The notes: a model not told the origin generated them from the letters alone. 64,000 bases of DNA from Chloroflexota bacterium (GCA_016861025.1 BOKO01000010.1:62001-126000); one strand, 5' to 3'; shown: positions 1 through 10,189, counted from the stretch's first letter. Numbers and translations are program-made.

Positions 1-261
1 GCGAGCCAGCGTCTCTTCAACGATCGCTTCGATCTCTGCCAGTGACCACGGCAGGTCAAGCTCGATTTGGGCGGCGGAACGCTGCATCCGTTCGAGATGG
101 GCGCGCAGCCCAAACGGGCGCACGCCGTAGGTGCGCAGCACCTCGAAGACGCCGTAGCCGCGCACCAAACCCAGATCATCGAGGCGAAGCGACGCCTGGC
201 TGGCGGGCGCAAAGTTGCCGTTGACGTAATAGAGATAGTCGTGTCCGTTCACACTGTTCAT
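1..261 (-). CDS. Class IV aminotransferase (BCAT / D-amino acid aminotransferase / ADC lyase family), N-terminal part
   Basis: Only the first 87 codons are in the window; the gene continues past its left edge. My translation reads MNSVNGHDYLYYVNG, then LRLDDLGLVRGYGVFEVLR and an RAHLERMQRSA segment. These are the N-terminal beta-strand, the 'D..L.RG.GVFE' signature and the 'HL.R...SA' helix of fold-type IV PLP aminotransferases. The PLP lysine and substrate-deciding residues lie outside, so branched-chain aminotransferase, D-alanine aminotransferase and aminodeoxychorismate lyase cannot be told apart. The ATG (259-261) overlaps the proA stop (258-260) as ATGA, so the two genes are probably translationally coupled. 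Confidence 0.85.
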   Translation of the reverse strand, partial: MNSVNGHDYLYYVNGNFAPASQASLRLDDLGLVRGYGVFEVLRTYGVRPFGLRAHLERMQRSAAQIELDLPWSLAEIEAIVEETLAR

Positions 262-1571
262 GGGCGGACGTCCCAATTGCCGATGCACACCCATTTGTAG
301 GTGGTCAGCTCTTCCAGCCCCATCGGGCCGCGTGCGTGCAATTTTTGGGTGCTGACCGCCACTTCGGCGCCAAGCCCGAACTGCCCGCCATCGTTGAATC
401 GCGTGCTGGCATTGACAAAGACCGCCGACGAATTGATTGCCTCGACAAACCGGTTGGCGTTGGCGATGTTGTTCGTCAAGATGCCATCGGAATGCTCCGA
501 GCCGTGGTCGTAGATGTGCTGAATTGCCTCCTCGACATTGTCGACGATTTTGACGCCGAGAATGAGCGCCATCCACTCCTGATCAAAATCGTCGGGGCCG
601 GCTTCCAGCACCACAGCGCCGGGCGCGTGTTCGCGCAGCAACGCAAACGCCTCGCCCGCCGCGCGCATCTCCACCTTGCAGCGCGCCATGCGCTCTCCCA
701 ACATAGGAAGAAATTGTCTCGCCACGGCGCGATGCACCAACACAGTGTCGCAGGAATTGCAGACGCTGGGGCGTTGCACGCGCGCATTCTCGATGATGTC
801 GAGCGAACGTACAAGGTCTGCACTTTCATCCACGAAAAGATGGCAGACGCCAATGCCGCCGGTAATGACGGGGATCGTGGCCTGCTCGCGACATAACTTG
901 TGCAATGCGGCGCCGCCGCGTGGAATGATCATGTCTACGTAGGCGTCGAGGCGCAACAACTGCGTGACCAGCGCACGGTCGGGGCTGTCGATATACTGCA
1001 CCGCATCGACCGGAAATCCCACCGCCTCTAGCGCATCCTGGATCGTTTCCACCAGCGCCAGATTGCTGCGCAAGGTTTCGCTGCCGCCGCGCAAGATGAC
1101 GGCGTTGCCGGTTTTGAGAGAGAGCGCTGCAATATCGATGGTGACATTCGGACGCGCTTCATAGATGACGCCTAACACGCCGATTGGAATACGACGTTTG
1201 CTGAGGCGCATCCCGTTGGGCAACAGCCGGCTTTCAATGTCGGCGCCAACCGGGTCGGGGAGCGCAGCCACTTTGCGCGTATCGGCGGCCAGCGCATGCA
1301 CGCGCGCCTCGGTGAGCAGCAGCCGATCTAGCAACGCCGACGACAATCCTCTGGCCTCGGCGCCCGCCATATCCTGCGCGTTGGCGGCGAGAATGGTCGC
1401 CATGCGCTCTTCGAGCCGTTCTGCGATAGCAAGCAGCGCTGCATTTTTGGCGTCGGTGGAGAAGGCAGCCAGCCGACGACTTGCAGCGCGCGCACGTTGT
1501 CCCATGCGCTCAAGCGTTCCCGTTTGTTTGGATTGTGGAAGCCCCACCGTCTTCTCGACAACCATCACCAT
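258..1571 (-). CDS. proA: Gamma-glutamyl phosphate reductase (glutamate-5-semialdehyde dehydrogenase)
   Basis: Reduces gamma-glutamyl phosphate to glutamate-5-semialdehyde with NADPH, the second step of proline synthesis, in the cytosol. Family motifs are clear: GVLGVIYEARPNVT, ILRGGSETLRSN, the cofactor region IPRGGAALHK, the catalytic cysteine segment RPSVCNSCDTVL (around residue 270) and the C-terminal FNDGGQFGLGAEVAVSTQK. Length (437 aa) is slightly above the usual 415-420. The frame opens with a TTG at 1577, but AGGAG lies 6 nt upstream of the ATG at 1571, so I start there; another ATG follows at 1565. No proB is visible. The next gene downstream, an aminotransferase, overlaps by 4 nt. 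Confidence 0.96.
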   Translation of the reverse strand: MVMVVEKTVGLPQSKQTGTLERMGQRARAASRRLAAFSTDAKNAALLAIAERLEERMATILAANAQDMAGAEARGLSSALLDRLLLTEARVHALAADTRKVAALPDPVGADIESRLLPNGMRLSKRRIPIGVLGVIYEARPNVTIDIAALSLKTGNAVILRGGSETLRSNLALVETIQDALEAVGFPVDAVQYIDSPDRALVTQLLRLDAYVDMIIPRGGAALHKLCREQATIPVITGGIGVCHLFVDESADLVRSLDIIENARVQRPSVCNSCDTVLVHRAVARQFLPMLGERMARCKVEMRAAGEAFALLREHAPGAVVLEAGPDDFDQEWMALILGVKIVDNVEEAIQHIYDHGSEHSDGILTNNIANANRFVEAINSSAVFVNASTRFNDGGQFGLGAEVAVSTQKLHARGPMGLEELTTYKWVCIGNWDVRP

Positions 1572-1798
1572 TGTCAACTCCTCTCAACCCCAGGCAATTC
1601 GAATCGCTTTCCGCCGCTGTACTTTACCACAGAGTGCAAAACGCGTCACAAGGAAGACAGTCGTTCGCAACGGTTGGATGCATCCTGCATTCTGATAACC
1701 CGCCATTTGGATGGAATATCCTGACGCAAATGGAAAGCATGCGCCACTCAGATTTGGCAAACGATCCTTAAAAATTTCGTGCCATTAACTAGAATACC

Positions 1799-1827
1799 TT
1801 GCTAATTTAAGAAAACGGGAGTAAAAT
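1799..1827 (+). promoter_or_regulatory. Probable sigma70-type promoter of the SdrD-B-like gene
   Basis: TTGCTA (1799-1804), a 17-nt spacer and TAAAAT (1822-1827) lie in an unusually AT-rich stretch about 95 nt before the start codon at 1922. The rest of the 350-nt gap between proA and this gene shows nothing else I recognise. The start codon has a strong Shine-Dalgarno (AAGGAGG, about 1910). Confidence 0.5.
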
Positions 1828-1921
1828 GACAGCAAAATGAAAGCGCTGTAAGAGGTTTTCCATGATACGCTCAGGCGAGGAATACGCTTAGGCGAAAAAA
1901 TCGTGAGAAAGGAGGGATGCC

Positions 1922-2362
1922 ATGAAACAACGCAGGTTCATCGTCATCATTGCCATCATTCAGTTGATGCTGGTGATCATGAGCGCTATGCCGGTTGCTG
2001 CGGCCGACAATGGCGTCATCTCCGGTTCAGTCTACAACGATGTCAATGGCAACGGTCAGCCCGAGATCGGCGAGCCTAATGTGGCGGGCGCTACAGTCTA
2101 TCTCCAACGCCAGAGCGATGCAGCGCCAACCGTCGTTGTCACAGACGCCGCGGGCTACTTTGTGGCGACAAACCTTCCGTATGGCGTCTATAAAATATGG
2201 GCTGAAGATGCATCGCTCAATCTCTCAACGGTGCAAACGATCGCGATCGACGAAGTCAACGGTGCAAGCAGTGTTGAGTTGCCGATCGTCTACAACGCGT
2301 CCGGCGACGCTGATGTGCCTGTTCTCACGACGAACATCTTTCTGCCCTTTGTGAATCGATAA
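1922..2362 (+). CDS. Small secreted protein with one SdrD-B-like (Cna-B fold) domain
   Basis: 146 aa. Residues 1-28 form a signal peptide (KQRR, a hydrophobic core, then PVAAA-DN). Residues 32-115 match the SdrD-B / carboxypeptidase-regulatory-like pattern: GSVYNDVNGNGQPEIGEPN (Ca-binding-like DxNxNGxxxxxE), GATVYLQ, TDAAGYFVATNLPYGVYKI. The fold is normally a structural spacer in adhesins; here it is alone, so this may be a small surface or matrix protein. The C-terminus is IFLPFVNR, resembling the hydrophobic-LPxVxR tails I associate with exported Chloroflexota proteins. It appears monocistronic between a promoter and a strong terminator. The true function is unknown. Confidence 0.8.
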   Translation: MKQRRFIVIIAIIQLMLVIMSAMPVAAADNGVISGSVYNDVNGNGQPEIGEPNVAGATVYLQRQSDAAPTVVVTDAAGYFVATNLPYGVYKIWAEDASLNLSTVQTIAIDEVNGASSVELPIVYNASGDADVPVLTTNIFLPFVNR

Positions 2363-2426
2363 CTTCTGGACTCTGGCAGTTTCTTGCAACCATTCTTCGC
2401 AAACCAGCCTCCTCTCGGATTGACAA

Positions 2427-2460
2427 TGCAAAACGCCGCCGATTACGGCGGCGTTTTGCA
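2427..2460. terminator. Bidirectional intrinsic terminator
   Basis: Perfect 14-bp stem: TGCAAAACGCCGCC, loop GATTAC, then GGCGGCGTTTTGCA. The A run before and T run after the GC core allow termination on both strands. It sits between two convergent genes (ending at 2362 and 2493). Confidence 0.9.
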
Positions 2461-2492
2461 TGATGCGACAGCGTCGCTTTCTATAGCAAGCA

Positions 2493-3761
2493 TCAATTGC
2501 GGCGAAAACGGGATTTGAGCGCTTCCCATCGCGTTGGCTTAAGTTCTTCTTCACTGATTTCGGGCAACGCGTCGCCGGTGTCAAAATAAATATTCAATCG
2601 GTCGCCGACATATTTAGCGCCGGCGATATCGAGCTTCGCCAGCCCAATCGGCAGCGCCACATTACGCTTCCAGTTGCCGATGCGGATCACCAGTTCATCA
2701 AAGACGCTGCGATGAAGCTGCACTTCGTCGCGCTCCACCAGTGGCAGCGGCAGGCTGAGCACGTAGTGTCGTTCGTTGCGGAAGATTTGCTGCGGCTTGC
2801 CAATATAAAAATGTTGCGTAGGGTCGCCGTCGCCGCCGCGCGTTGTCGCCGGTCCAAAAATTGCATTTGCCATTTGCCCCAACATCGAAATCCCCATCAC
2901 TTCTTGCTCGAAGAGAGGCACCTCGAAAATGGGCAATGGTTGGAAGCACTCGTGGACAAACTCCAGATTGCTCGCTTGGGCGCTTTTCCAGATGTCGAAA
3001 TATTGATCGGACAAGGAGCGCGGAAAAACGCGGTTGCAGATCACAGCATCGACGCTGTAGCCGTAGAGATTCAGATAGGTGTACGCGCGCTGCGCCTCTT
3101 TGATGACCATCTTCTCTGGGTTGAGCACCACGCGCATGCTGCTCTGCGTTCCATCGCTGAGCAGACGACTCATACGCTCCAGAAAGCTGACCAATTCTTC
3201 GATGCTGTCGAAGATTTCATCGCTGGGCAGCGGCATATCGGTCATGCGTTTGACCATCGGCCGCGCCAGTTGGATCGTTTTCCGCTGGAAAGGGAAGATT
3301 TTTTCGATGTACCAGCGTGCAATGTCGGGAAAGCTGAGCAACTGTAAGGTCGAACCGGTCGGCGCGGCGTCGATAATGATCACATCGAAGCGCCCGCTTT
3401 CCGCCAGCGAGGTGATCTGCATGAGACTGGAAAGCTCTTCCATACCCGGCAGCACGGCAGTCTCTTCAGCGACCAGGCTGTCCATGCCCTGCCACATAAA
3501 CAGTGCGTTCAGATAGCCCTGAACCGTCCCCCAGTATTGATCCATCTGGCTGAGCAGGTCGATCTCTTGTCCCCACAGATTGGGTGCAAGCTCCACCATG
3601 TTGCTGCCAATACGCCGATCAAAGCTGTCGCCCAGGCTGTGCGCCGGATCGGTCGAGAGCACGGCTGTGCGATAGCCCAATTCAGCGCAACGCACCGCCG
3701 TCGCCGCGCTGACGCTGGTCTTGCCGACGCCGCCTTTTCCCGTGTAGAGCAATATCCGCAT
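2493..3761 (-). CDS. ArsA/Get3-family ATPase with C-terminal HSP20-like domain
   Basis: 422 aa. A deviant Walker A, GKGGVGKT (residues 8-15), opens an ArsA/Get3 SIMIBI NTPase; STDPAHSLGDSF and the switch DAAPTG follow. Residues about 320-400 (QQIFRNERHYVLSLPLPL ... NVALPIGL) look like the small alpha-crystallin-like ArsA_HSP20 domain. ArsA proteins energise arsenite efflux; Get3 homologues handle tail-anchored membrane proteins. No arsenic genes are near, so a membrane-protein chaperone role is at least as likely (inference). The frame allows an ATG at 3773, but homologues begin MRILLYTGKGG, so I start at 3761. A TATACT -10 (minus strand, 3845-3850) lies in the divergent gap with the GT4 gene. 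Confidence 0.9.
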   Translation of the reverse strand: MRILLYTGKGGVGKTSVSAATAVRCAELGYRTAVLSTDPAHSLGDSFDRRIGSNMVELAPNLWGQEIDLLSQMDQYWGTVQGYLNALFMWQGMDSLVAEETAVLPGMEELSSLMQITSLAESGRFDVIIIDAAPTGSTLQLLSFPDIARWYIEKIFPFQRKTIQLARPMVKRMTDMPLPSDEIFDSIEELVSFLERMSRLLSDGTQSSMRVVLNPEKMVIKEAQRAYTYLNLYGYSVDAVICNRVFPRSLSDQYFDIWKSAQASNLEFVHECFQPLPIFEVPLFEQEVMGISMLGQMANAIFGPATTRGGDGDPTQHFYIGKPQQIFRNERHYVLSLPLPLVERDEVQLHRSVFDELVIRIGNWKRNVALPIGLAKLDIAGAKYVGDRLNIYFDTGDALPEISEEELKPTRWEALKSRFRRN

Positions 3762-3891
3762 ACTTGTTTGCATCCTCTTCGTTTATCAATGTGGCTGTCT
3801 TTGCACCAGCCTATGGTTGCCGGTGTATGCGCCGCATCCGCGCCAGTATAGCACAACCTCCACTGACTCGTCTGGTGTGCTGCACTCAGTT

Positions 3892-3897
3892 TATAAT
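3892..3897 (+). promoter_or_regulatory. -10 box, apparently driving a leaderless GT4 transcript
   Basis: A perfect TATAAT with only 7 nt before the ATG at 3905, which would put transcription start at or next to the start codon. No good -35 is visible. An opposing -10 for the ArsA gene lies 42 nt away. Confidence 0.4.
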
Positions 3898-3904
3898 GCC
3901 GATC

Positions 3905-5011
3905 ATGCGTGTGCTTATGGTCAGCAAGGCATTGGTCGTTGGCGCCTATCAACGCAAAGCTGAAGAGATCGCAACGTTGGGCGTTGATCTGACGGTGTTG
4001 ACGCCGCCGTCGTGGCGTGATCGGCGCGGCGAGCAGAGACTGCAACCGGTTCATACATGCGGCTACACATTGCGCGCAATTCCGATTCACTTCAACGGCG
4101 CGTTCCACTGGCACCACTACCCGACGCTTGAGGCCGAAATACGCCAGCTTGCACCCGACCTGCTGCACATGGACGAAGAACCGTACAACCTTGCCACCTG
4201 GCTGGCGCTGCGCGCCGCGCAGCGCCGGGGAATCCCGGCGATCTTCTTCACCTGGCAAAACCTTCACCGCCGCTACCCACCCCCATTCTCCTGGATTGAG
4301 CGCGCCAACTATGCAGCGGCGCGCGCGGCGATCGCCGGCAATCAAGACGCTGCAACGGTGCTGCGGCGCAAAGGCTACGCCGGAGAAATTGCCGTCATTC
4401 CACAGTTTGGCGTCGACCCCTTGATCTTTGCCCCCACTGCGATGCGCAGCGACGCCTTGCGCCCACTTCACATCGGCTATGCCGGCGGTCTGTTGCCAGA
4501 AAAGGGCGTCGACGATCTGTTGCGCGCGTGTGCACAATTGCGCGGAGCGTGGCGGCTGACGCTGGCGGGTGAAGGCAGCGAACAGGTGCGGCTGCGACGG
4601 CTTGCCGGTGAACTTGCCATCGCCGACCGCGTTGCCTTTGTCGGACGCATCGCCAGCACCGATATGCCTTCTTTGTATCGCTCGCTGGACGTGCTGACGC
4701 TGCCCAGCCACACAACGCCGGGCTGGAAGGAGCAGTTTGGCCGCGTGCTGATTGAGGCGATGGCGTGCGAGACGGCCGTGATCGGCAGCGACAGCGGCGA
4801 GATTCCCCAGGTGATAGGCGATGCAGGGCTGATCTTTGCAGAAGGGGATTACAGCGCACTGGCGGCGCATTTACAACATCTTCTCGATGCGCCGGAAGAA
4901 CGCGCCCGATTGGGGGCGGCGGGACGACGCCGCGTGCTCGAACGCTTCACGATGGAGCAGATCGCTGCGCAGAGTGTAGCGATCTATCGACGGGTGGTGG
5001 GGCGTCCATGA
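3905..5011 (+). CDS. GT4-family glycosyltransferase
   Basis: 368 aa, GT-B fold. It starts MRVLMVSKALVVGAYQRK; the C-terminal Rossmann half has the GT4 signs IGYAGGLLPEKGVDDLL, VAFVGRI, LPSH....WKEQFGRVLIEAMAC and GSDSGEIPQVIGD. The EX7E position reads E-Q-F-G-R-V-L-I-E. It would transfer an activated sugar to a lipid-linked or oligosaccharide acceptor at the inner membrane face; donor and acceptor cannot be read from sequence. The frame is open upstream of 3905, but those residues do not look like a GT start and a TATAAT box ends 7 nt before this ATG. The stop overlaps the next ATG by 4 nt (ATGA). Confidence 0.88.
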   Translation: MRVLMVSKALVVGAYQRKAEEIATLGVDLTVLTPPSWRDRRGEQRLQPVHTCGYTLRAIPIHFNGAFHWHHYPTLEAEIRQLAPDLLHMDEEPYNLATWLALRAAQRRGIPAIFFTWQNLHRRYPPPFSWIERANYAAARAAIAGNQDAATVLRRKGYAGEIAVIPQFGVDPLIFAPTAMRSDALRPLHIGYAGGLLPEKGVDDLLRACAQLRGAWRLTLAGEGSEQVRLRRLAGELAIADRVAFVGRIASTDMPSLYRSLDVLTLPSHTTPGWKEQFGRVLIEAMACETAVIGSDSGEIPQVIGDAGLIFAEGDYSALAAHLQHLLDAPEERARLGAAGRRRVLERFTMEQIAAQSVAIYRRVVGRP

Positions 5012-6168
5012 GAATTGCCGTAAACGCGCACCTGCTCAGCGACCAGACGACCTATCGCGGCGCTGGCGTCAGCAATTACAGCGCCGAGTTGTTGAAAGCG
5101 TTGGGGACGCTGGTCACAGAACGCTCGCTCTCGCCGCAACATCCGCTCGAACTGACGGCTTATCTTCACGCCGCACACTTCGATGCACCAGGGATGCACC
5201 TCGTGCGTACGCGGCTGCCATTGGAGAATCCGCTGGCGCGCATTGCCTGGGAGCAGACAGTGCTGCCCATTCACCTGCGGCGTCAGCGCGCCGATCTTGT
5301 ACACGGCCTGGTCAACGTGCTGCCGCTGGCGGCCCGCTGTCCCGGCGTGGTGACGGTGCACGATCTGGCTTTCGTGCGCACACCGGGTGTGCTGCCCCCC
5401 CTGAAGCGCGCCTATCTGACCCTGCTTTGTCGGGCAAGCGCAGCGCGTGCAGCGCAAATCATTGCGGTTAGCAGCCAGACGGCTGAAGATTTGCAGCAGT
5501 GCTTCGGAACGCCGACTGCGCGCATCACCGTTGTCTACAACGGCGTCGCCGCACGCTTTGCCCCGCGTCGAGCAGAGGATTTACAGGCTTTTCGTCAACG
5601 CAGCGGGACGCCAGAACGCTATTTGTTATATCTGGGAACACTGGAGCCGCGCAAGAACCTCGACCTGTTGCTGCGAGCATTTGCGCGCTGGCGTCAGGCG
5701 ACCACTATTGAAAATCGCGATGTGAAGCTGGTGCTGGCGGGAGCGCGCGGCTGGTATTACGACGAGATTTTTCGCAACGTGGAGGCTTTGGGGCTGACAG
5801 AGCATGTTCATTTTCCAGGCTTTGTGCCGACGGAGGCGCTGCCCGGATGGTACGCAGCGGCGGAGGCATTTGTCTATCCCAGCCTCTTCGAGGGCTTTGG
5901 TCTGCCCGTGATCGAGGCGATGGCAAGCGGCGCGCCGGTGATCTGTAGTCGGGCGCCGGGCGTGGCTGAAGTTGCCGGCGATGCAGCCATCACTTTCGCT
6001 CCGCGCGATGAAGACGCACTGGCTGCAGCGCTGCACCTGGTCATGAGCCAACCGGCGCTGCGCAGCGAACTACGCCGGCGCGGATTGGCGCGAGCAGCGA
6101 GTTTTTCATGGCAACGATGCGCCGAACAGACGGTGGAGGTCTATCTACGCGTCCTGGCTAACTTGTGA
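5008..6168 (+). CDS. GT4-family glycosyltransferase (mannosyltransferase-like)
   Basis: 386 aa, GT-B fold. The start MRIAVNAHLLSDQTTYRGAG is the glycine-containing acceptor loop of RfaG/WbaZ-like GT4 enzymes. The C-terminal half has YLLYLGTLEPRKNLDLLLRA, HVHFPGFVP, and the donor-site EX7E motif EGFGLPVIE with EAMASGAPVI. It is translationally coupled (ATGA) to the GT4 gene before it and lies 139 nt ahead of a polyprenyl-phosphate sugar transferase, so assembly of a lipid-linked surface glycan is the natural reading. Sugar specificity is not determinable. Confidence 0.88.
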   Translation: MRIAVNAHLLSDQTTYRGAGVSNYSAELLKALGTLVTERSLSPQHPLELTAYLHAAHFDAPGMHLVRTRLPLENPLARIAWEQTVLPIHLRRQRADLVHGLVNVLPLAARCPGVVTVHDLAFVRTPGVLPPLKRAYLTLLCRASAARAAQIIAVSSQTAEDLQQCFGTPTARITVVYNGVAARFAPRRAEDLQAFRQRSGTPERYLLYLGTLEPRKNLDLLLRAFARWRQATTIENRDVKLVLAGARGWYYDEIFRNVEALGLTEHVHFPGFVPTEALPGWYAAAEAFVYPSLFEGFGLPVIEAMASGAPVICSRAPGVAEVAGDAAITFAPRDEDALAAALHLVMSQPALRSELRRRGLARAASFSWQRCAEQTVEVYLRVLANL

Positions 6169-6307
6169 GCAATCGAGATCGCTGGCAAAATGGGGTTTCA
6201 CACAGGCTGGCGGCGTGGAAACCGTACACATCATTGCGTTCGATTGCACGTGTAGGCGCCAGCTACATTCAAAAGCGACTGGCGTTTGAGAAACGACAGA
6301 TATTGTA

Positions 6308-7837
6308 GTGGCTGACATGGCAACCGTTGATAATCTGAATCTGGCGGAATCAGCGTCTCAGGAAAGCCGTACAACCGGTGGATCACGCGAAAGTTGGCTT
6401 GCATCGCTGGCTCGACGCGTGCCGGAGCGTCTATGGACGCCGCTATTGGTTGGCAGCGACGCCCTGCTGATCCTGGCGGCGTTCGTCACCGCGTATGGGT
6501 TGCGTTATCAGCTCCAGCTATTTATCGCCGTCGATCCGGCGTTTCAACTGCCATTGACGAGCTATCTGCCGCAGGTGCTGTTGTTGGTTGTTTTTCTGTT
6601 GATAGCATTCCGGTTCTCGCAAGTCTATCCATATCAACCGGGGCGAAGCTGGGTTGAGGAGACCTGGCGCATCGCCACCGCCGCCACAGCAGGCGTGATC
6701 ATCCTCATTGCTGTGAACTTGCTCTTCCGACCAATGTTGTATAGCCGTCTGGTCTTCCTCTACACGGCAATCCTGGTGACACTCTATCTTGGCGTCAGTC
6801 GTCTATTGATCATGATGGCGCGTAGCCACCTGCGCGATTATGACATTGGCGTGCGCCGCGTGCTGCTGATCGGCGCTGGCGATGTAGGGCGAATGGTGAT
6901 GCGCACACTGGCGGCTCGACCCGACTACGGTTGGAAACTGGTTGGCTTTCTCGATGACAATCCAGCCAAAAGCAGCACCGACGTTGGACGCTTTAAGGCG
7001 CTCGGCCCAATCGAAAATGCGTCGGAGGTCATGGCGGCGTATGATATTCAACGCGTCATCATCTGCCTGCCCTGGCAGACACACCGCACCATCCAGCGAC
7101 TGCTGCGCGAATGCGAGCAAATGCAGGTGGACGCCTACGTCGTTCCCGACTTGTTTCAATTGACCAAGAATCAGATGAAGGTGCAGGAGCTCAACGGAAT
7201 TCCCTTGATTTCAACGCGCGACATCTCGATTCAAGGCTGGAACCTGGTGTTGAAGCGCGCATTCGACCTTGTGGTTGGCGCATCGATGGCGGTGGTCTCA
7301 TTGCCGTTGCTGTTGGTGATCGCTGCTGCGATCCGCCTCGACACACCAGGTCCGATCATTTTCAAACAGACGCGCGTGGGCAAAAACGGCAAGGAATTCT
7401 CCTGTTTCAAGTTTCGCTCGATGGTTCACAACGCCGACGATCTGCGCAGCCAGGTCGCCGAGCTCAACGAATCAACCGGGCCGCTCTTCAAAATTCGCAA
7501 TGACCCGCGCCTGACGCGCGTTGGGCGTTTTATCCGGCGCTACAGCCTCGATGAGCTGCCGCAATTGCTCAACGTCCTGCGCGGTGAAATGAGCTTGATC
7601 GGACCGCGCCCCAACCTGCCCGAAGAAGTTGCGCAATATCAGGAATGGATGAAGAAACGACTCTCGGTTAGTCCTGGCCTCACCGGCCTGTGGCAGGTGA
7701 GCGGGCGAAGCAATCTCACCTTTGACGAGATGGTGCTGCTGGATATTTACTATGTCGAAAACTGGAGCATGGGACTGGATGCTAGCATCCTGTTGCGTTC
7801 CGTGCCGGCAGTCCTGCGCGCAACAGGCGCCTACTGA
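6308..7837 (+). CDS. Polyprenyl-phosphate sugar-1-phosphate transferase (WbaP/WcaJ type)
   Basis: 509 aa. The N-terminal 130 residues hold about four membrane helices. A CoA-binding-like Rossmann domain follows (RRVLLIGAGDVGRMVMRTL, GFLDDNP). After a further helix near residue 320 comes the bacterial sugar transferase domain: DTPGPIIFKQTRVGKNGK, FKFRSMVHNAD, RYSLDELPQLLNVLRGEMS, GPRPNLPEE, SVSPGLTGLWQVSGRSNLTF. It transfers a sugar-1-phosphate from a nucleotide sugar to undecaprenyl phosphate, starting exopolysaccharide or O-glycan synthesis. Start is GTG 6308 or ATG 6317; neither has a strong ribosome site. Context with two GT4 genes fits a polysaccharide locus, but no flippase or polymerase is adjacent. 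Confidence 0.93.
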   Translation: MADMATVDNLNLAESASQESRTTGGSRESWLASLARRVPERLWTPLLVGSDALLILAAFVTAYGLRYQLQLFIAVDPAFQLPLTSYLPQVLLLVVFLLIAFRFSQVYPYQPGRSWVEETWRIATAATAGVIILIAVNLLFRPMLYSRLVFLYTAILVTLYLGVSRLLIMMARSHLRDYDIGVRRVLLIGAGDVGRMVMRTLAARPDYGWKLVGFLDDNPAKSSTDVGRFKALGPIENASEVMAAYDIQRVIICLPWQTHRTIQRLLRECEQMQVDAYVVPDLFQLTKNQMKVQELNGIPLISTRDISIQGWNLVLKRAFDLVVGASMAVVSLPLLLVIAAAIRLDTPGPIIFKQTRVGKNGKEFSCFKFRSMVHNADDLRSQVAELNESTGPLFKIRNDPRLTRVGRFIRRYSLDELPQLLNVLRGEMSLIGPRPNLPEEVAQYQEWMKKRLSVSPGLTGLWQVSGRSNLTFDEMVLLDIYYVENWSMGLDASILLRSVPAVLRATGAY

Positions 7838-7843
7838 CCAGCC

Positions 7844-8983
<1,140 letters not shown>

Positions 8984-8992
8984 GCGGGCGAA

Positions 8993-10189
8993 TCACCGGC
9001 GCGCCAGAAAGCTCCAGTAGGCATCGCCGATGAAGGTGGAGCGCCCGTAATTGTCGAAAAGATTGCCGGTTGGATAGCGGCTGTCGCGCGCCGAGTACCA
9101 GTTCCAGCGCTGTACGAGGCGGTTGTCGTCTTCACCAAAGCCTAGCTCTGGGTCGCGTAAATTTAGAAATAGCTCGAAGCTGCCTTCCAAAAACGCCGCA
9201 ACGCGTTCTGCATCAAAGCCATATTCTGTCGGCATCAAAATTCCATATTCCGTGATCCACAATGGTTTGTCACGTTGTCCGCGTTCAGCCATCCACCTGC
9301 GCATATCCCAAATTTGCCGTTCGACCAACGTCAGATTGTCGTGGTCGGCGACATCCCACAGCTCGCCGCGTTGTTCGATATAAAAGCCGGGTGGAATGTT
9401 GACGCCCCAGCCGGTGCGCTCCTCGCGCAGCACAAAAGCGTGCATGTTCCACACATCGACCGGCATCTCCACGCCGTAGAGCGAGTGATAGAAATCCCAG
9501 ATTCGGTCCAGATATTGCAGTCGCAGCGGCGTGATCTGGCTGACGCCGCCGATGGCGACTTTGGCGGTCGGGTCACCCGATTTAATGGCGTGGTAGGCGC
9601 GATGATAGGCAATGGCGTAGATTTCTGCCGGTGTGTTGTCCTGCCAGCGCACGTCGGGTTCATTGCCGATCAACCAGGTCAGCCCACGATTCTGTTGCGC
9701 CAGATCGCGCAATATCTGCGCATCAGGATGTAGCCGACCATTTCTGACGCGCACCATTGGGGTGAACTCCATGCCGTACTCACGCGCTGGCGTTTCCATT
9801 CTTACACGGCGGCCGATTCCCAAGAAGAGTGATTCGACGCGAAAGTTGGTTGTCCAGTTGAGATACCAGCCGGGCCGATCCGCCGGCCAGTCAAAGTAGC
9901 TCAAGGCGCCATCGGGCACGCCGACGCCCGCCCGCCAGCGCAGGCTATAAGGCTCGGCGAACGGCGCTGTTGTCACCGTATCGATGGGGCGTTGCGTCAG
10001 TGTGCCAGGCGTGAAGTGTGGCGGCGAGGGATCGTCGACGGGAATGAGATTGTCGTCGATCGGATTTGTAGAGGGCGTCCATTCTGGCGGCGCACCGATA
10101 TTCAATAGAACCGCCGTTAGCAGAATCAGGAAGCTGCCGACAAAAAAATAGACGAATAGCCGCATGTGCGGCGGGAGGCGTTCAAACAT
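8993..10189 (-). CDS. Membrane-anchored putative glycoside hydrolase (clan GH-A-like barrel)
   Basis: 398 aa. An N-terminal anchor (residues 8-32, MRLFVYFFVGSFLILLTAVLL) and a Pro-rich linker precede a TIM-barrel domain. WLIGNEPDVRWQDN has the Asn-Glu-Pro acid/base signature of clan GH-A, and LWITEYGIL (about residue 320) carries a candidate nucleophile Glu on strand 7. DVWNMHAFVL fits strand 6. The family resembles the 'glycosyl hydrolase catalytic core' group; I cannot name the GH number or substrate. It lies 60 nt after the patatin gene on the same strand and ends 9 nt from the convergent MGDG synthase stop, with no terminator between them. Confidence 0.72.
   Translation of the reverse strand: MFERLPPHMRLFVYFFVGSFLILLTAVLLNIGAPPEWTPSTNPIDDNLIPVDDPSPPHFTPGTLTQRPIDTVTTAPFAEPYSLRWRAGVGVPDGALSYFDWPADRPGWYLNWTTNFRVESLFLGIGRRVRMETPAREYGMEFTPMVRVRNGRLHPDAQILRDLAQQNRGLTWLIGNEPDVRWQDNTPAEIYAIAYHRAYHAIKSGDPTAKVAIGGVSQITPLRLQYLDRIWDFYHSLYGVEMPVDVWNMHAFVLREERTGWGVNIPPGFYIEQRGELWDVADHDNLTLVERQIWDMRRWMAERGQRDKPLWITEYGILMPTEYGFDAERVAAFLEGSFELFLNLRDPELGFGEDDNRLVQRWNWYSARDSRYPTGNLFDNYGRSTFIGDAYWSFLARR

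Noticed and set aside
3509..4870. 453-codon open frame on the minus strand
   Set aside because: Antisense to the first GT4 gene and overlapping the ArsA gene start; no domain and abnormal composition.
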